From CAZEMR01 sp964513465 (GTDB lineage Bacteria > Bacteroidota > Ignavibacteria > Kapaibacteriales > UBA2268), in NCBI GenBank assembly GCA_964513465.1, contig CAZEMR010000027.1, forward strand, positions 1 to 37,422: a DNA stretch of 37,422 nt. The letters are read 5' to 3'. Both the position numbers and the translations under genes were made by a program. How positions within the stretch are numbered: the first letter of the stretch is position 1; each line of letters begins with the position of its first letter. This document shows positions 17,901 to 24,996 of this stretch, one piece after another. The notes below the pieces were generated by a model. That model ran no database searches. It saw nothing but the letters and a program-made list of their open reading frames with translations, and had not been told where the DNA came from.

Positions 17901-18009
17901 TCTGGTTCAGGTTCAGCCCAAGCCAGGCCAAACCGCCGAATATGAGGAAGACGAGTATCAGAACCGTCGTCAGCACCGGCCGGTTGATTGACATTCTTGC
18001 TAAAAACAT
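14911..18009 (-). CDS. RND multidrug/solute efflux permease (AcrB-like) with altered proton-relay residues
   Basis: A 1032-residue inner-membrane transporter of the RND superfamily. It begins MFLARMSINRPVLTTVLILV (TM1) with the family motif MPEVEIPYVTISTIYPGA, and has two large periplasmic loops and twelve expected helices. At the TM4 positions of AcrB Asp407/Asp408 it has Ala405-Asn406 (GVLVANSIVVIEN). At the TM10 Lys940 position it has Asn928 (IGIVVNNAIL). It is the last gene of the tetR-tolC-mfp-RND operon, 11 bp after the adaptor gene, with AGGA upstream of the ATG. It would form the energised pump with the adjacent adaptor and TolC-like channel. The substrate is unknown. Confidence 0.93.
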   Translation of the reverse strand: MFLARMSINRPVLTTVLILVFLIFGGLAWLGLNLNQMPEVEIPYVTISTIYPGAGPKETETQISKKIEDAVATVSEIEKIESYSLDGVSIVIIEFKLTKDVDVANQEVKNKVDQIRNELPDNAEDPIVEKLDFQAFPIVDVVLSGDVSAKELYEIADKRLKDRFSQIKGVAQVQITGGQEREIHVAVNDRIAFSQSISLPQLMQIMGAYNMDIPGGYFQIQDQEYTVRFEGEFAEIDDMSDLQVMTPYGQKKLRQFAEVRDAGKNIRERAVFFDNRTKTRNENVVRLGIIKSSEGNVVEIAKGVKVAIPEIEELLPEGVTLNIVNDESIFVESSVNDTLSNIFLGILFTSIILFLFLHDLRSTFIVALSMPASIIASFMVMPWFDMSLNMMSLMGLSVSVGVLVANSIVVIENIFRFKAMNKNRRVAAFEGTSEVTVAVLAATLTNVVVFLPIANMSSMVGRFLEELALAAAFATIFSLVMSFTLTPMLAALILPEANGKKKFKITEKIEQMEAFFERLYKRILAGAIKTKMRDAVIVLGSFAILIAIAVYFGPKLGFEFMPTLDNGKVRVDVELPQGYNLDATAEVVKDIESRLKKYDEIENILTNLGKKSEVDLGTNLATMTVSMIDANERERGIQEMIAVFIEELAAVKNAKIRVISADQSGPGSSPIEFFLMGQELDKLEELKVQVIDLIKDIPGLVNFENSSAAGKPEMTIVPDREKLSEVGISVMDLAFTVRASIEGIVASHYREKGEEYDIKVTLDDKSVNTPEKIENIPVVTPTGTFRLSQLADIEFTQGFTKVLHRDKFLAIQFTASNAPEIPVGNITQEISARLDKMDMPDGYTYRWGGMTKMMNEMLADMGFAFLLAILLTYLLLAAVLESFSQPLLILMTLPLAFIGVILSLYFSDIPLNLTSLMAVIMLIGIVVNNAILMLDYANQIKRERKIPTKEALIEGAPVKLKPIIMSTVAIILGMLPLALGIGDAGKEMRVALGVVSIGGLLVSTMLTLFVIPATYSFFSSRKYKEKKEKQMV

Positions 18010-18020
18010 ACTCTATCCTT

Positions 18021-19067
18021 TTAGTTTTGTACCTGTACTTTAATTCCGTCTTCCAAAAGATTGCTGCAGCAGTTTATCACCCGGTCGCCCGGCTGGAGTC
18101 CTTCTTTGATCACTACGTCTATCCCCTGCTGCATGCCTATGGTTACTTTGCGGATGTGCGCTCTGCCATCTTTTTCCATATATACATATTCCATGTCGGC
18201 GGTTCTCTGTATCAGATTGCGGGGCAATACGATTGCGGTATCGAGCACTTCGGTGTGGATATTCACTTCTGCGCTTACTCCGCTTTTAAGCTCGCGGCCG
18301 GGATTGGGGAATACCACCTCGACGCGGAATGCGCGTGTTTTTTCCTCCATTGCCATCGATAGCTGGCTGACTGTGCCGCGATACTGTTTGCCGGCGGATT
18401 CGATCGATGCGGTCATGCCTTTGCGGATTTGGCCGATCTCGGTCTCGGATACCCAGAGCACCGCCATCATACGGTCTACCTGGGCCACTGTGAACAGCTC
18501 TTTGCCAATGCCCCAGTCGTCGCCGACTTTTGGCAGCATCTGGACGATATATCCCGAAATCGGGGCGTCGACCTTGACCATCTGTCGGCTGGCTTCATAG
18601 TTGCGTTTGGACACGAGGTACTGGGTTTCGACGTTGTCGAAGTTCTGCTGAGATGTCTCGCCCGCTTCGAGCAGAGATTTCATTCTTTCGTATGTTTTCT
18701 TTGCGTTTTCGTATGCGATTTTGGCCTGTTCGTACTGAACCGCGGGGTTATCCGTTGGGAATTCGATAATTACCTGGCCTTCTTTAACGTAATCGCCAAC
18801 CTGTGCGTTGATTTTGACAATCTTATCGGATATCATTGCATATTCGGAGGATTCCTTTATGCCAGATAAGTTGCTGTAGAAGCTCAGTTTTTTCGAAAAA
18901 TCCTCATAATTAACTTCCATTACCGATACGGGCACTCCTTCGTCGCGTCTTATTTCCTCCATACTTCTGGAGGCCTTCTCTTCCTTTTCGCAGCCGGTAA
19001 TCGCAATCAGAGCGATTGCGGCGCCGACAAAAAGCGAAACGGTTTTGTTCCAAATTCTCTTATTCAT
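18021..19067 (-). CDS. RND efflux periplasmic adaptor (membrane fusion protein), lipoprotein
   Basis: A 348-residue HlyD/AcrA-type adaptor linking the RND pump to the outer-membrane channel. The signal ends in a good lipobox (Ile-Thr-Gly-Cys26), so it is probably lipid-anchored. The lipoyl-like half motifs are VKINAQVGDYVKEGQVIIEF and APISGYIVQMLPKVGDDW, separated by an alpha-hairpin (YEQAKIAYENAKKTYERMKS). Beta-barrel and membrane-proximal domains follow (RKGMTASIES, LKSGVSAEVNI, GLQPGDRVI). The ATG at 19067 has GGAGA upstream and is preferred to the TTG one codon earlier. It lies 14 bp after tolC and 11 bp before the RND gene. Confidence 0.93.
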   Translation of the reverse strand: MNKRIWNKTVSLFVGAAIALIAITGCEKEEKASRSMEEIRRDEGVPVSVMEVNYEDFSKKLSFYSNLSGIKESSEYAMISDKIVKINAQVGDYVKEGQVIIEFPTDNPAVQYEQAKIAYENAKKTYERMKSLLEAGETSQQNFDNVETQYLVSKRNYEASRQMVKVDAPISGYIVQMLPKVGDDWGIGKELFTVAQVDRMMAVLWVSETEIGQIRKGMTASIESAGKQYRGTVSQLSMAMEEKTRAFRVEVVFPNPGRELKSGVSAEVNIHTEVLDTAIVLPRNLIQRTADMEYVYMEKDGRAHIRKVTIGMQQGIDVVIKEGLQPGDRVINCCSNLLEDGIKVQVQN

Positions 19068-19081
19068 CAAATGTCTCCGAT

Positions 19082-20518
19082 TTACTGATTATTGAATTTA
19101 AATTTTCTGAAGTATTTGCTGTCGGCGTTGCCAAGCAGCTTATCCAGCTGGATATGCGCCGATTTATAATCATATACCGACTGCAGGTAGTTCGTGCGTG
19201 CCTGGCGCAGCGCCATGTCTGCGTTCTGAACTTCGAGCTGTGTGGCGGTACCCTCGCGGTATCTGGTTTTTGCGATGTCGTAAGCGCGCTCGGCGAGCTT
19301 AACGTTGCGCTGCTGAGCCGAAAGGTTTTCCTCGACTCGGGCGATTTCGAGCAATTGCGCGCGCACCTGCGAGGTGATGAAATCCTTAAGCTGGTCGAGC
19401 TGCTGCTGGGTCTGCTTCCATGCGATTGTGGACTGCTGCACCTTGTTGCTGGTGCGGCCGCCTTTGAATAAATTGATCGAGAAATTCAGCCCCACCACAG
19501 CCTGGTTATAATTATTGAAATTCAGATCGTCGGACTGGCCGGCGAAAGAATAGCTGCCGAATGCCGCCATCGAAGGCCACCACTCGGCGCGGTCGAGATC
19601 GATAAAGGCTTCGTCGACCTGGGCTTTTTTGTCCAGAGAGCGGATTTCGTAGTTATATTCCATCGCGCGGTTGACGGCCGCTTCGAGCGACGGGGCTTCA
19701 AGCTCTTCGTATTCGAGCTTGCCGACGAGGTCAATTTCGGAGTCCTGATTAATCCCGAGAAGTATCTTCAGGCCGTCCTTTGCTGTCTTGTGTGTATTTT
19801 CCATCTGTTCGAGCGCCGGGCGGATATTCTCTACCTGCACCTCTGCCTGGAGCGCGTCGAATTCGGATACCAGCCCCTGTTCGTTTAGCGCACGGACGTT
19901 TTTAAGGTTGTCCTGTGCGTTTTCGTAGCTGGCTTTGGTAATCTCATAAAGCTGTTTGGTGAGCAGCACGCCATAGAAGGCATTCCGCACATTCGAGATA
20001 GTTTTGACGATATTCGACTTGAGCTGCTCGTTCGATAGCTCGGCATAAATCTGGGATGCGCCGATTCCGCGGAACACCGCCGAATTGAACAGCACCTGCG
20101 ATACCTGTGCGGTCGCTTCGTAGGAATTTGCCAATACAAACGACTGCTCGGTATAGTTCACCGGTCTGAATTTGCTCGGATCGCGCGGCAGCACTCCCTC
20201 TTCGAATAATATCGAATATGTGGCATTGCCAAGCATTGCCTCGAAATCCGGAAAAAACACCACCGGCTTTTTGATATAATGCATAAAGCTTCCGGTCAGA
20301 TCGACTGTTGGCAAAGCAAATCCGAATGCTTCGTCCACCGCCGCCCGGGCCTTGGTTACTTCCATCTGCGCTACCTTGGTATCGCGGTTATTCTCCAAAG
20401 CCATGTCGATGGCCTTGTCCAGCGTAAGTTCGATAGGCTGGGCAATCGCCGAAACGCTCAGCGCAATTGCGGCTACCGCGGCCAATACGAACTTTTTGAT
20501 GAATTTCTTACCTGACAT
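19082..20518 (-). CDS. TolC-family outer-membrane efflux channel
   Basis: An outer-membrane factor of the TolC/OEP family (478 residues from this start) with a signal peptide (FVLAAVAAIALSVSAIAQ). The two OEP repeats are visible: LTLDKAIDMALENNRDTKVA near the mature N-terminus, and a second beginning around APSLEAAVNRAMEYNYEIRS. Each is followed by long amphipathic helices, with RYREGTATQLEVQNADMALR near the end. The frame extends upstream to 20581, but that would overlap the tetR gene. The ATG at 20518 is preceded by GAGAGGA. It is the second gene of the efflux operon and provides the exit duct for the RND/adaptor pair. Confidence 0.92.
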   Translation of the reverse strand: MSGKKFIKKFVLAAVAAIALSVSAIAQPIELTLDKAIDMALENNRDTKVAQMEVTKARAAVDEAFGFALPTVDLTGSFMHYIKKPVVFFPDFEAMLGNATYSILFEEGVLPRDPSKFRPVNYTEQSFVLANSYEATAQVSQVLFNSAVFRGIGASQIYAELSNEQLKSNIVKTISNVRNAFYGVLLTKQLYEITKASYENAQDNLKNVRALNEQGLVSEFDALQAEVQVENIRPALEQMENTHKTAKDGLKILLGINQDSEIDLVGKLEYEELEAPSLEAAVNRAMEYNYEIRSLDKKAQVDEAFIDLDRAEWWPSMAAFGSYSFAGQSDDLNFNNYNQAVVGLNFSINLFKGGRTSNKVQQSTIAWKQTQQQLDQLKDFITSQVRAQLLEIARVEENLSAQQRNVKLAERAYDIAKTRYREGTATQLEVQNADMALRQARTNYLQSVYDYKSAHIQLDKLLGNADSKYFRKFKFNNQ

Positions 20519-20546
20519 TGTCCTCTCATTCATTTTATGATGGATA

Positions 20547-21194
20547 CTATTCTTTTTCGATTTCGAATTTGTCGGATTCAACTAATTCTTTATGCCCTTT
20601 GTTGGTTAGCGAACCCACGAGCACCACTTCGAATACGGTGGTAATCACCTCGTGCATGCTGACCGGCAGATCTTCGAGCACTCCCGGCGCAAGCAGTCCC
20701 TCGGTGGCATTCTGATGTATCAGAAACAGCACCTTCTGATTTATATGCGATTTGATAAAGCCCTTTTTTACTCCGAGGGTGTGAATGCGGTTGAAGTTTG
20801 CCATAATCTGCTCTCGGCGAAACCGGGTCAGCCGGTCGTTAGCCTCCGGATAGGATCTGCGAAGATCCGTATAGAATTCTTTTGTAAATGTATAAGCACC
20901 CTGAGTCATGCGCTGCCATATTTTCGAAAGCTCGTCGATGAAGTCGACCTCGTCTTCGCGGGCAATGCGCTCGCGCATCTGCCGCATCTCTGATTCTATC
21001 ATATCCAACTCGCGCTCTATCACCTGGTCGAACAGATCTTTTTTCGATGAAAAATACTGGTAAAGCGTGCGTTTGCTGATTCCGAGCTCCGTGGCCAGAG
21101 CATTGGTTTTGGTTCCGCTGAATCCCTTCCGGAAAAAACTATCCCTTGCCGTATCCAATATTCTTTTTCTGATGCTGTCTTCCGAATTGCTCAT
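20547..21194 (-). CDS. TetR/AcrR-family transcriptional regulator
   Basis: A 215-residue repressor-type regulator. The N-terminal TetR helix-turn-helix spans about residues 10-55 (ILDTARDSFFRKGFSGTKTN, then LGISKRTLYQYFSSKKDLF). The C-terminal ligand-binding helices are diverged, as is normal for the family. It is the first gene of the minus-strand unit with tolC, mfp and RND, so it most likely represses its own operon and is released by a pump substrate. An inverted repeat at 21218-21237, about 24 bp upstream of its start, is a candidate operator. Confidence 0.92.
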   Translation of the reverse strand: MSNSEDSIRKRILDTARDSFFRKGFSGTKTNALATELGISKRTLYQYFSSKKDLFDQVIERELDMIESEMRQMRERIAREDEVDFIDELSKIWQRMTQGAYTFTKEFYTDLRRSYPEANDRLTRFRREQIMANFNRIHTLGVKKGFIKSHINQKVLFLIHQNATEGLLAPGVLEDLPVSMHEVITTVFEVVLVGSLTNKGHKELVESDKFEIEKE

Positions 21195-21217
21195 TAATAT
21201 TTCCGCACAATAATTTT

Positions 21218-21237
21218 TGTCACATATTCAAATGACA
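21218..21237. promoter_or_regulatory. Candidate TetR operator (inverted repeat)
   Basis: The inverted repeat TGTCA-N10-TGACA lies in the divergent spacer between tetR and purL, 24 bp upstream of the tetR start codon. Position and symmetry fit an autoregulatory operator. The arms are only 5 bp, so chance is possible. Confidence 0.35.
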
Positions 21238-21469
21238 TCTACGACGCGGTACTGTGAAAACTATTTTTGTTTTTTTGGTTTTTTATCGAATTTTTTATTA
21301 CTTTTCTATTTGGCGGGCTGGAATTTGCCAAAATAAGATAGGAGAGTTAAGATTTGATAAATTTCAAATATTTTTTCCCACATCAAAGATAGTAGTTATA
21401 CGAAAAAACCTTATCTTTGTTACTGAAAATTTTAAAGAATTTTATTATTTAATATATATAGCGAAATCT

Positions 21470-23716
21470 ATGGACAGCAAGAAATTATATTCCGAAATCG
21501 AAGTCTCCGCCGAAACCGCGCGCGAGGTTGGCCTCACCGAAAAAGAATACGAAAAAGTGCTCGAAATCATGGGCCGCACTCCTACCTACACAGAAATCGG
21601 CGTTTATGGCGTTATGTGGAGTGAGCATTGCTCGTATAAAAATTCCATAAAGCAGCTCAAAACGCTGCCCCGATCCGGCGGACGCCTACTTGTCGAGGCC
21701 GGCGAGGAAAACGCAGGTCTGGTCGATATCGGCGACGGCTATGCGATTGCGTTCAAAATCGAGAGCCACAACCACCCCTCGGCAATAGAGCCTTTCCAGG
21801 GCGCGGCTACGGGAGTCGGCGGCATATTGCGCGATATTTTTTCGATGGGCGCACGTCCGATTGCGGCGCTTAATTCGCTGCGCTTCGGCAATCTGGATTC
21901 CGAACGCACGAAATTCCTGCTCCGCGGAGTGGTAGAGGGCATCAGCCATTATGGTAATTCGTTCGGTGTGCCGACTGTCGGCGGCGAAGTATATTTCGAT
22001 CATTGCTATCAGGATAATCCGCTGATTAACGCAATGGCGGTGGGGATTGTCCACGTCGATAATATCGCCTCGGCGGCGGCCAAAGGCCCGGGCAATCCGG
22101 TGTTTATCGTAGGCAGCCGCACCGGCCGGGACGGCATCCATGGGGCATCGCTGCTCGCATCGCGCGAATTCGACGAGCAAACCGACGATATGCGCCCGAC
22201 TGTCCAGGTGGGCGATCCATTCGCAGAAAAATTATTACTCGAAGCCACGCTCGAGCTGATAGAGGCCGGGGTTGTGGTCGGGGTGCAGGATATGGGCGCG
22301 GCGGGTATCTCCTGCTCCACCAGCGAGATGAGCGCCCGCACAGAGGGCATTGGTATGGATATCGATCTCGACAAAGTGCCGCTCCGCGAAGAAAATATGA
22401 CAGCTTACGAAATCATGCTCTCCGAATCGCAGGAGCGTATGCTGATGGTTATCCAAAAGGGAATGGAGGACACAGCCCGTGCTATCTGCGATAAATGGGA
22501 CGTCCCGATTACGCACATCGGAGAAGTCACCGACGACGGCAATGTACGAATCCATCGCGAGGGCAAATTGGTGTGCGATATGGACGCATGGTCGCTGGTG
22601 CTCGGCGGCGGCGCCCCCCAGTACGACCGCGAAACCAAAGAGCCCGAATACATGAAACAAACCCGCGCATTCGACGCGGCGGCCGTAAAGACCGACGTCC
22701 CGCCCGATGAGGCTTTCTGGCGCATACTCAAAGCGCCGGTGGTGGCCAGCAAGCGCTGGGTCTATGAGCAGTACGATTCGCAGGTGCGCACCAATACTAT
22801 GTCTATCAAGGGCGACGCTGCCGTAATGCGGCTCAAGGAGTTGCCCGGCAAGGGAATCTCCGTCACCACCGACTGCAACAGCCGATTCGTTTATCTGAAC
22901 CCGTATCGCGGGGCGATGGCAGCCGTTTGCGAGGCCGCCCGAAATGTGGTCTGCACCGGCGCCGAACCCGTGGCGATAACCAATTGCCTGAACTTCGGCA
23001 ATCCCTACGATCCGGAGGTTTACTGGCAATTCAAGGAGGCGATCAAAGGAATGGGCGACGCCTGCCGCGCGCTCAATACTCCGGTCACTGGCGGCAACGT
23101 CAGCTTCCACAACGAATCGCGCAATTACGCGGTATATCCCAGCCCGGTGATCGGTATGCTCGGCATAATCAACGATTTATCGAAAACGATGTCCGCCGGA
23201 TTCAAAAACGAAGACGACATTATATATATAATCGGCAACAACCGCGAGGAACTCGGCGGAACGCAATACCTGAAGGTAATTCACAACAAAATCTCCGGCG
23301 ATGCCCCTCTGATCGACATCGAAGAGGAAATTGCACTCGAGAAGACATTGCTGCAGGCCATCCGCGACGGGCTTATCGCCTCGGCTCACGACTGCAGCGA
23401 GGGCGGAATTGCCATTTGCCTTGCCGAAAAGGCAATTATGTCCGATTCGGATCTCGGCGCTGAAATATTCCTCGGCATGGAGCTATCGCCAGCAAAGTTA
23501 TTCGGCGAATCGAATTCGCGGGTGGTGGTATCGGTGCGGCCGGATCAGGAAGCCAATTTCAAAAAATTATTCGAAACCGCAGGCGTGCCTATCCGCAGTA
23601 TCGGCAAGGTGATGCGCGACCGGTTCTCGATCGAGGGCTGCGTGCATACCGACGTCCGCGAGCTTCGCAGCGCTTACGAAAATGCAATTCCCGATTTGCT
23701 TAATAAAAAAATGTAA
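21470..23716 (+). CDS. purL: Phosphoribosylformylglycinamidine synthase subunit PurL (small type)
   Basis: A 748-residue FGAM synthase synthetase subunit for step four of de novo purine synthesis: ATP-dependent conversion of FGAR to FGAM using ammonia delivered by PurQ with PurS. Its length fits the three-subunit PurL type rather than the ~1300-residue fused enzyme. Visible motifs are MWSEHCSYKNS near residues 45-55, KIESHNHPSAIEPFQGAATG near 90, QDMGAAGISCSTSEM near 270, TTDCNSRFVYLNP near 465, and TGGNVSFHNES near 542. The frame is open upstream to 21254, but the ATG at 21470 begins the conserved N-terminus and the upstream 72 codons are compositionally like spacer. It is divergent from the efflux operon. 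purQ and purS are not in the window. Confidence 0.95.
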   Translation: MDSKKLYSEIEVSAETAREVGLTEKEYEKVLEIMGRTPTYTEIGVYGVMWSEHCSYKNSIKQLKTLPRSGGRLLVEAGEENAGLVDIGDGYAIAFKIESHNHPSAIEPFQGAATGVGGILRDIFSMGARPIAALNSLRFGNLDSERTKFLLRGVVEGISHYGNSFGVPTVGGEVYFDHCYQDNPLINAMAVGIVHVDNIASAAAKGPGNPVFIVGSRTGRDGIHGASLLASREFDEQTDDMRPTVQVGDPFAEKLLLEATLELIEAGVVVGVQDMGAAGISCSTSEMSARTEGIGMDIDLDKVPLREENMTAYEIMLSESQERMLMVIQKGMEDTARAICDKWDVPITHIGEVTDDGNVRIHREGKLVCDMDAWSLVLGGGAPQYDRETKEPEYMKQTRAFDAAAVKTDVPPDEAFWRILKAPVVASKRWVYEQYDSQVRTNTMSIKGDAAVMRLKELPGKGISVTTDCNSRFVYLNPYRGAMAAVCEAARNVVCTGAEPVAITNCLNFGNPYDPEVYWQFKEAIKGMGDACRALNTPVTGGNVSFHNESRNYAVYPSPVIGMLGIINDLSKTMSAGFKNEDDIIYIIGNNREELGGTQYLKVIHNKISGDAPLIDIEEEIALEKTLLQAIRDGLIASAHDCSEGGIAICLAEKAIMSDSDLGAEIFLGMELSPAKLFGESNSRVVVSVRPDQEANFKKLFETAGVPIRSIGKVMRDRFSIEGCVHTDVRELRSAYENAIPDLLNKKM

Positions 23717-23737
23717 CAAAATCGCCAGGAAAAATTT

Positions 23738-24937
23738 ATGATTAATCGCAGAATTTATCCCGTTTTATTAATGTTTATCGCATTTGCGGTAAGCGCATGC
23801 TCGCTGCACGAAGACCCGGTCGAAACTTATCGCACCGCCGCCGAAAAGCGCGCGGAAATCGAATCCGCGAAATTCGGGATTCTCGATATTAATCCCGAAA
23901 CAAATAAGATATTTACCAAAAAAATATACGTCAAGCGCAATGAGCAGGACACAATCCACGGCATCAAAGCCCGCGTGGAAGAAGAGGACGGCGGTATCTA
24001 TGTGTATGCCGATCACAAGCTTTGGATCGTAATGCCCGGCGAAAAGCAATTCATGATTGTCACTCATCCGAAAAATGCGGAGAGATTCTTCCAGCGCTAT
24101 ATCGGCGACATCAAAGCCGTTATGTATATCGATGAGCAATCGCCTGCGGAGATCGAGGTCGATTCGCTCTGGACCTGGGGCGGCGAGGCATGGATGAACG
24201 GCCGCAGATGCAATATATTGAACAAAAAATCGCACTATAGCAGCGTCCGCGATCTGGATTTCAAAGTCACCGTTTATTACGATCAGGAAAACGGCGTCGC
24301 GCTGAAATCCGACACCGACGTCTGGGCAAACGGCATCCGGATACAGCACAATAAGACGCAGGTGCGCAACCTTATGATAGATGAGATGGTCTGCGATGCG
24401 CTATTCGAAATCGAATCGCCTCGCGGCTATGAGACGAAAATTTATGAAGAGACTGAGAAAATCGAAGAGGAAACCCCGCAGCCCGAGCGCCCGGAAATGC
24501 TCGAAAAGGGCGATATGGCGCCCGATTTCACGCTTAACGACGGCCAGGGCACGACGATTACGCTCAGCGAACTTCGCGGCAAGCCGGTCATTCTCGACTT
24601 CTGGGGCACATGGTGCGTATGGTGCCGAGTTGCAATGCCGAAAATCAATAAGGTATATAATGATTATAAAGACGACGGAGTGCATGTGCTGGGCCTTAGC
24701 TGCCGCGAACCCGACGACGCCGATCCGGTCGGCTATATGAACAGCAAGGGCATGGATTATCAGCCGCTAATCAATGCCGACGAGACTGCCGAAAAATACG
24801 GCGTTTCGGGCTATCCCACGCTGTTCGTGATAGATGCGGAAGGCAAAATCATCTACGCTGAGGCAGGCTATAGCGACGAGCTGGACAAAATCCTCTCGGA
24901 CATACTGGACAAGGAATTGAACAAATCCGCATCCTGA
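23738..24937 (+). CDS. TlpA/ResA-like thioredoxin-domain lipoprotein
   Basis: A 399-residue periplasmic lipoprotein (lipobox Val-Ser-Ala-Cys21). Residues ~22-240 form an N-terminal domain resembling LolA-fold/DUF2092-type periplasmic proteins (YVYADHKLWIVMPGEKQFMI, then KVTVYYDQENGVALKSDTDV). Residues ~258-395 are a TlpA/ResA thioredoxin domain starting GDMAPDFTLNDGQG, with active site WCVWC (Cys293, Cys296) and the cis-proline at Tyr359-Pro360. It is likely a membrane-tethered thiol reductase acting on periplasmic proteins. AGGA precedes the ATG. It lies 21 bp after purL and could be co-transcribed with it although the functions are unrelated. A terminator follows at 24961. Confidence 0.88.
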   Translation: MINRRIYPVLLMFIAFAVSACSLHEDPVETYRTAAEKRAEIESAKFGILDINPETNKIFTKKIYVKRNEQDTIHGIKARVEEEDGGIYVYADHKLWIVMPGEKQFMIVTHPKNAERFFQRYIGDIKAVMYIDEQSPAEIEVDSLWTWGGEAWMNGRRCNILNKKSHYSSVRDLDFKVTVYYDQENGVALKSDTDVWANGIRIQHNKTQVRNLMIDEMVCDALFEIESPRGYETKIYEETEKIEEETPQPERPEMLEKGDMAPDFTLNDGQGTTITLSELRGKPVILDFWGTWCVWCRVAMPKINKVYNDYKDDGVHVLGLSCREPDDADPVGYMNSKGMDYQPLINADETAEKYGVSGYPTLFVIDAEGKIIYAEAGYSDELDKILSDILDKELNKSAS

Positions 24938-24960
24938 TCTGATTATATTTAAATATACTT

Positions 24961-24996
24961 ATCCGGTTTCGGGAATTTCCCGGGGCCGGATTTTTT
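24961..24996 (+). terminator. Rho-independent terminator after the thioredoxin lipoprotein
   Basis: The outer stem ATCCGG/CCGGAT encloses an inner CGGG/CCCG stem and is followed by six T. The T-run on the plus strand only indicates that it serves the purL-side transcript. Its end touches the stop codon of the convergent TPR gene at 24995. Confidence 0.85.

Noticed and set aside
20519..20581. Longer start for the TolC-family gene
   Set aside because: It would overlap tetR by 35 bp and put a charged, non-signal stretch in front of a good signal peptide; GAGAGGA before the ATG at 20518 fits better.
21412..21419. TATCTTTG as a Bacteroidota-type -7 box (TAnnTTTG) upstream of purL
   Set aside because: No TTTG-type -33 element at the expected distance upstream.
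21254..21469. A 72-codon, hydrophobic N-terminal extension of purL
   Set aside because: The frame happens to be open, but the sequence is AT-rich spacer, the conserved PurL N-terminus begins at the ATG at 21470, and the candidate tetR operator lies just upstream.
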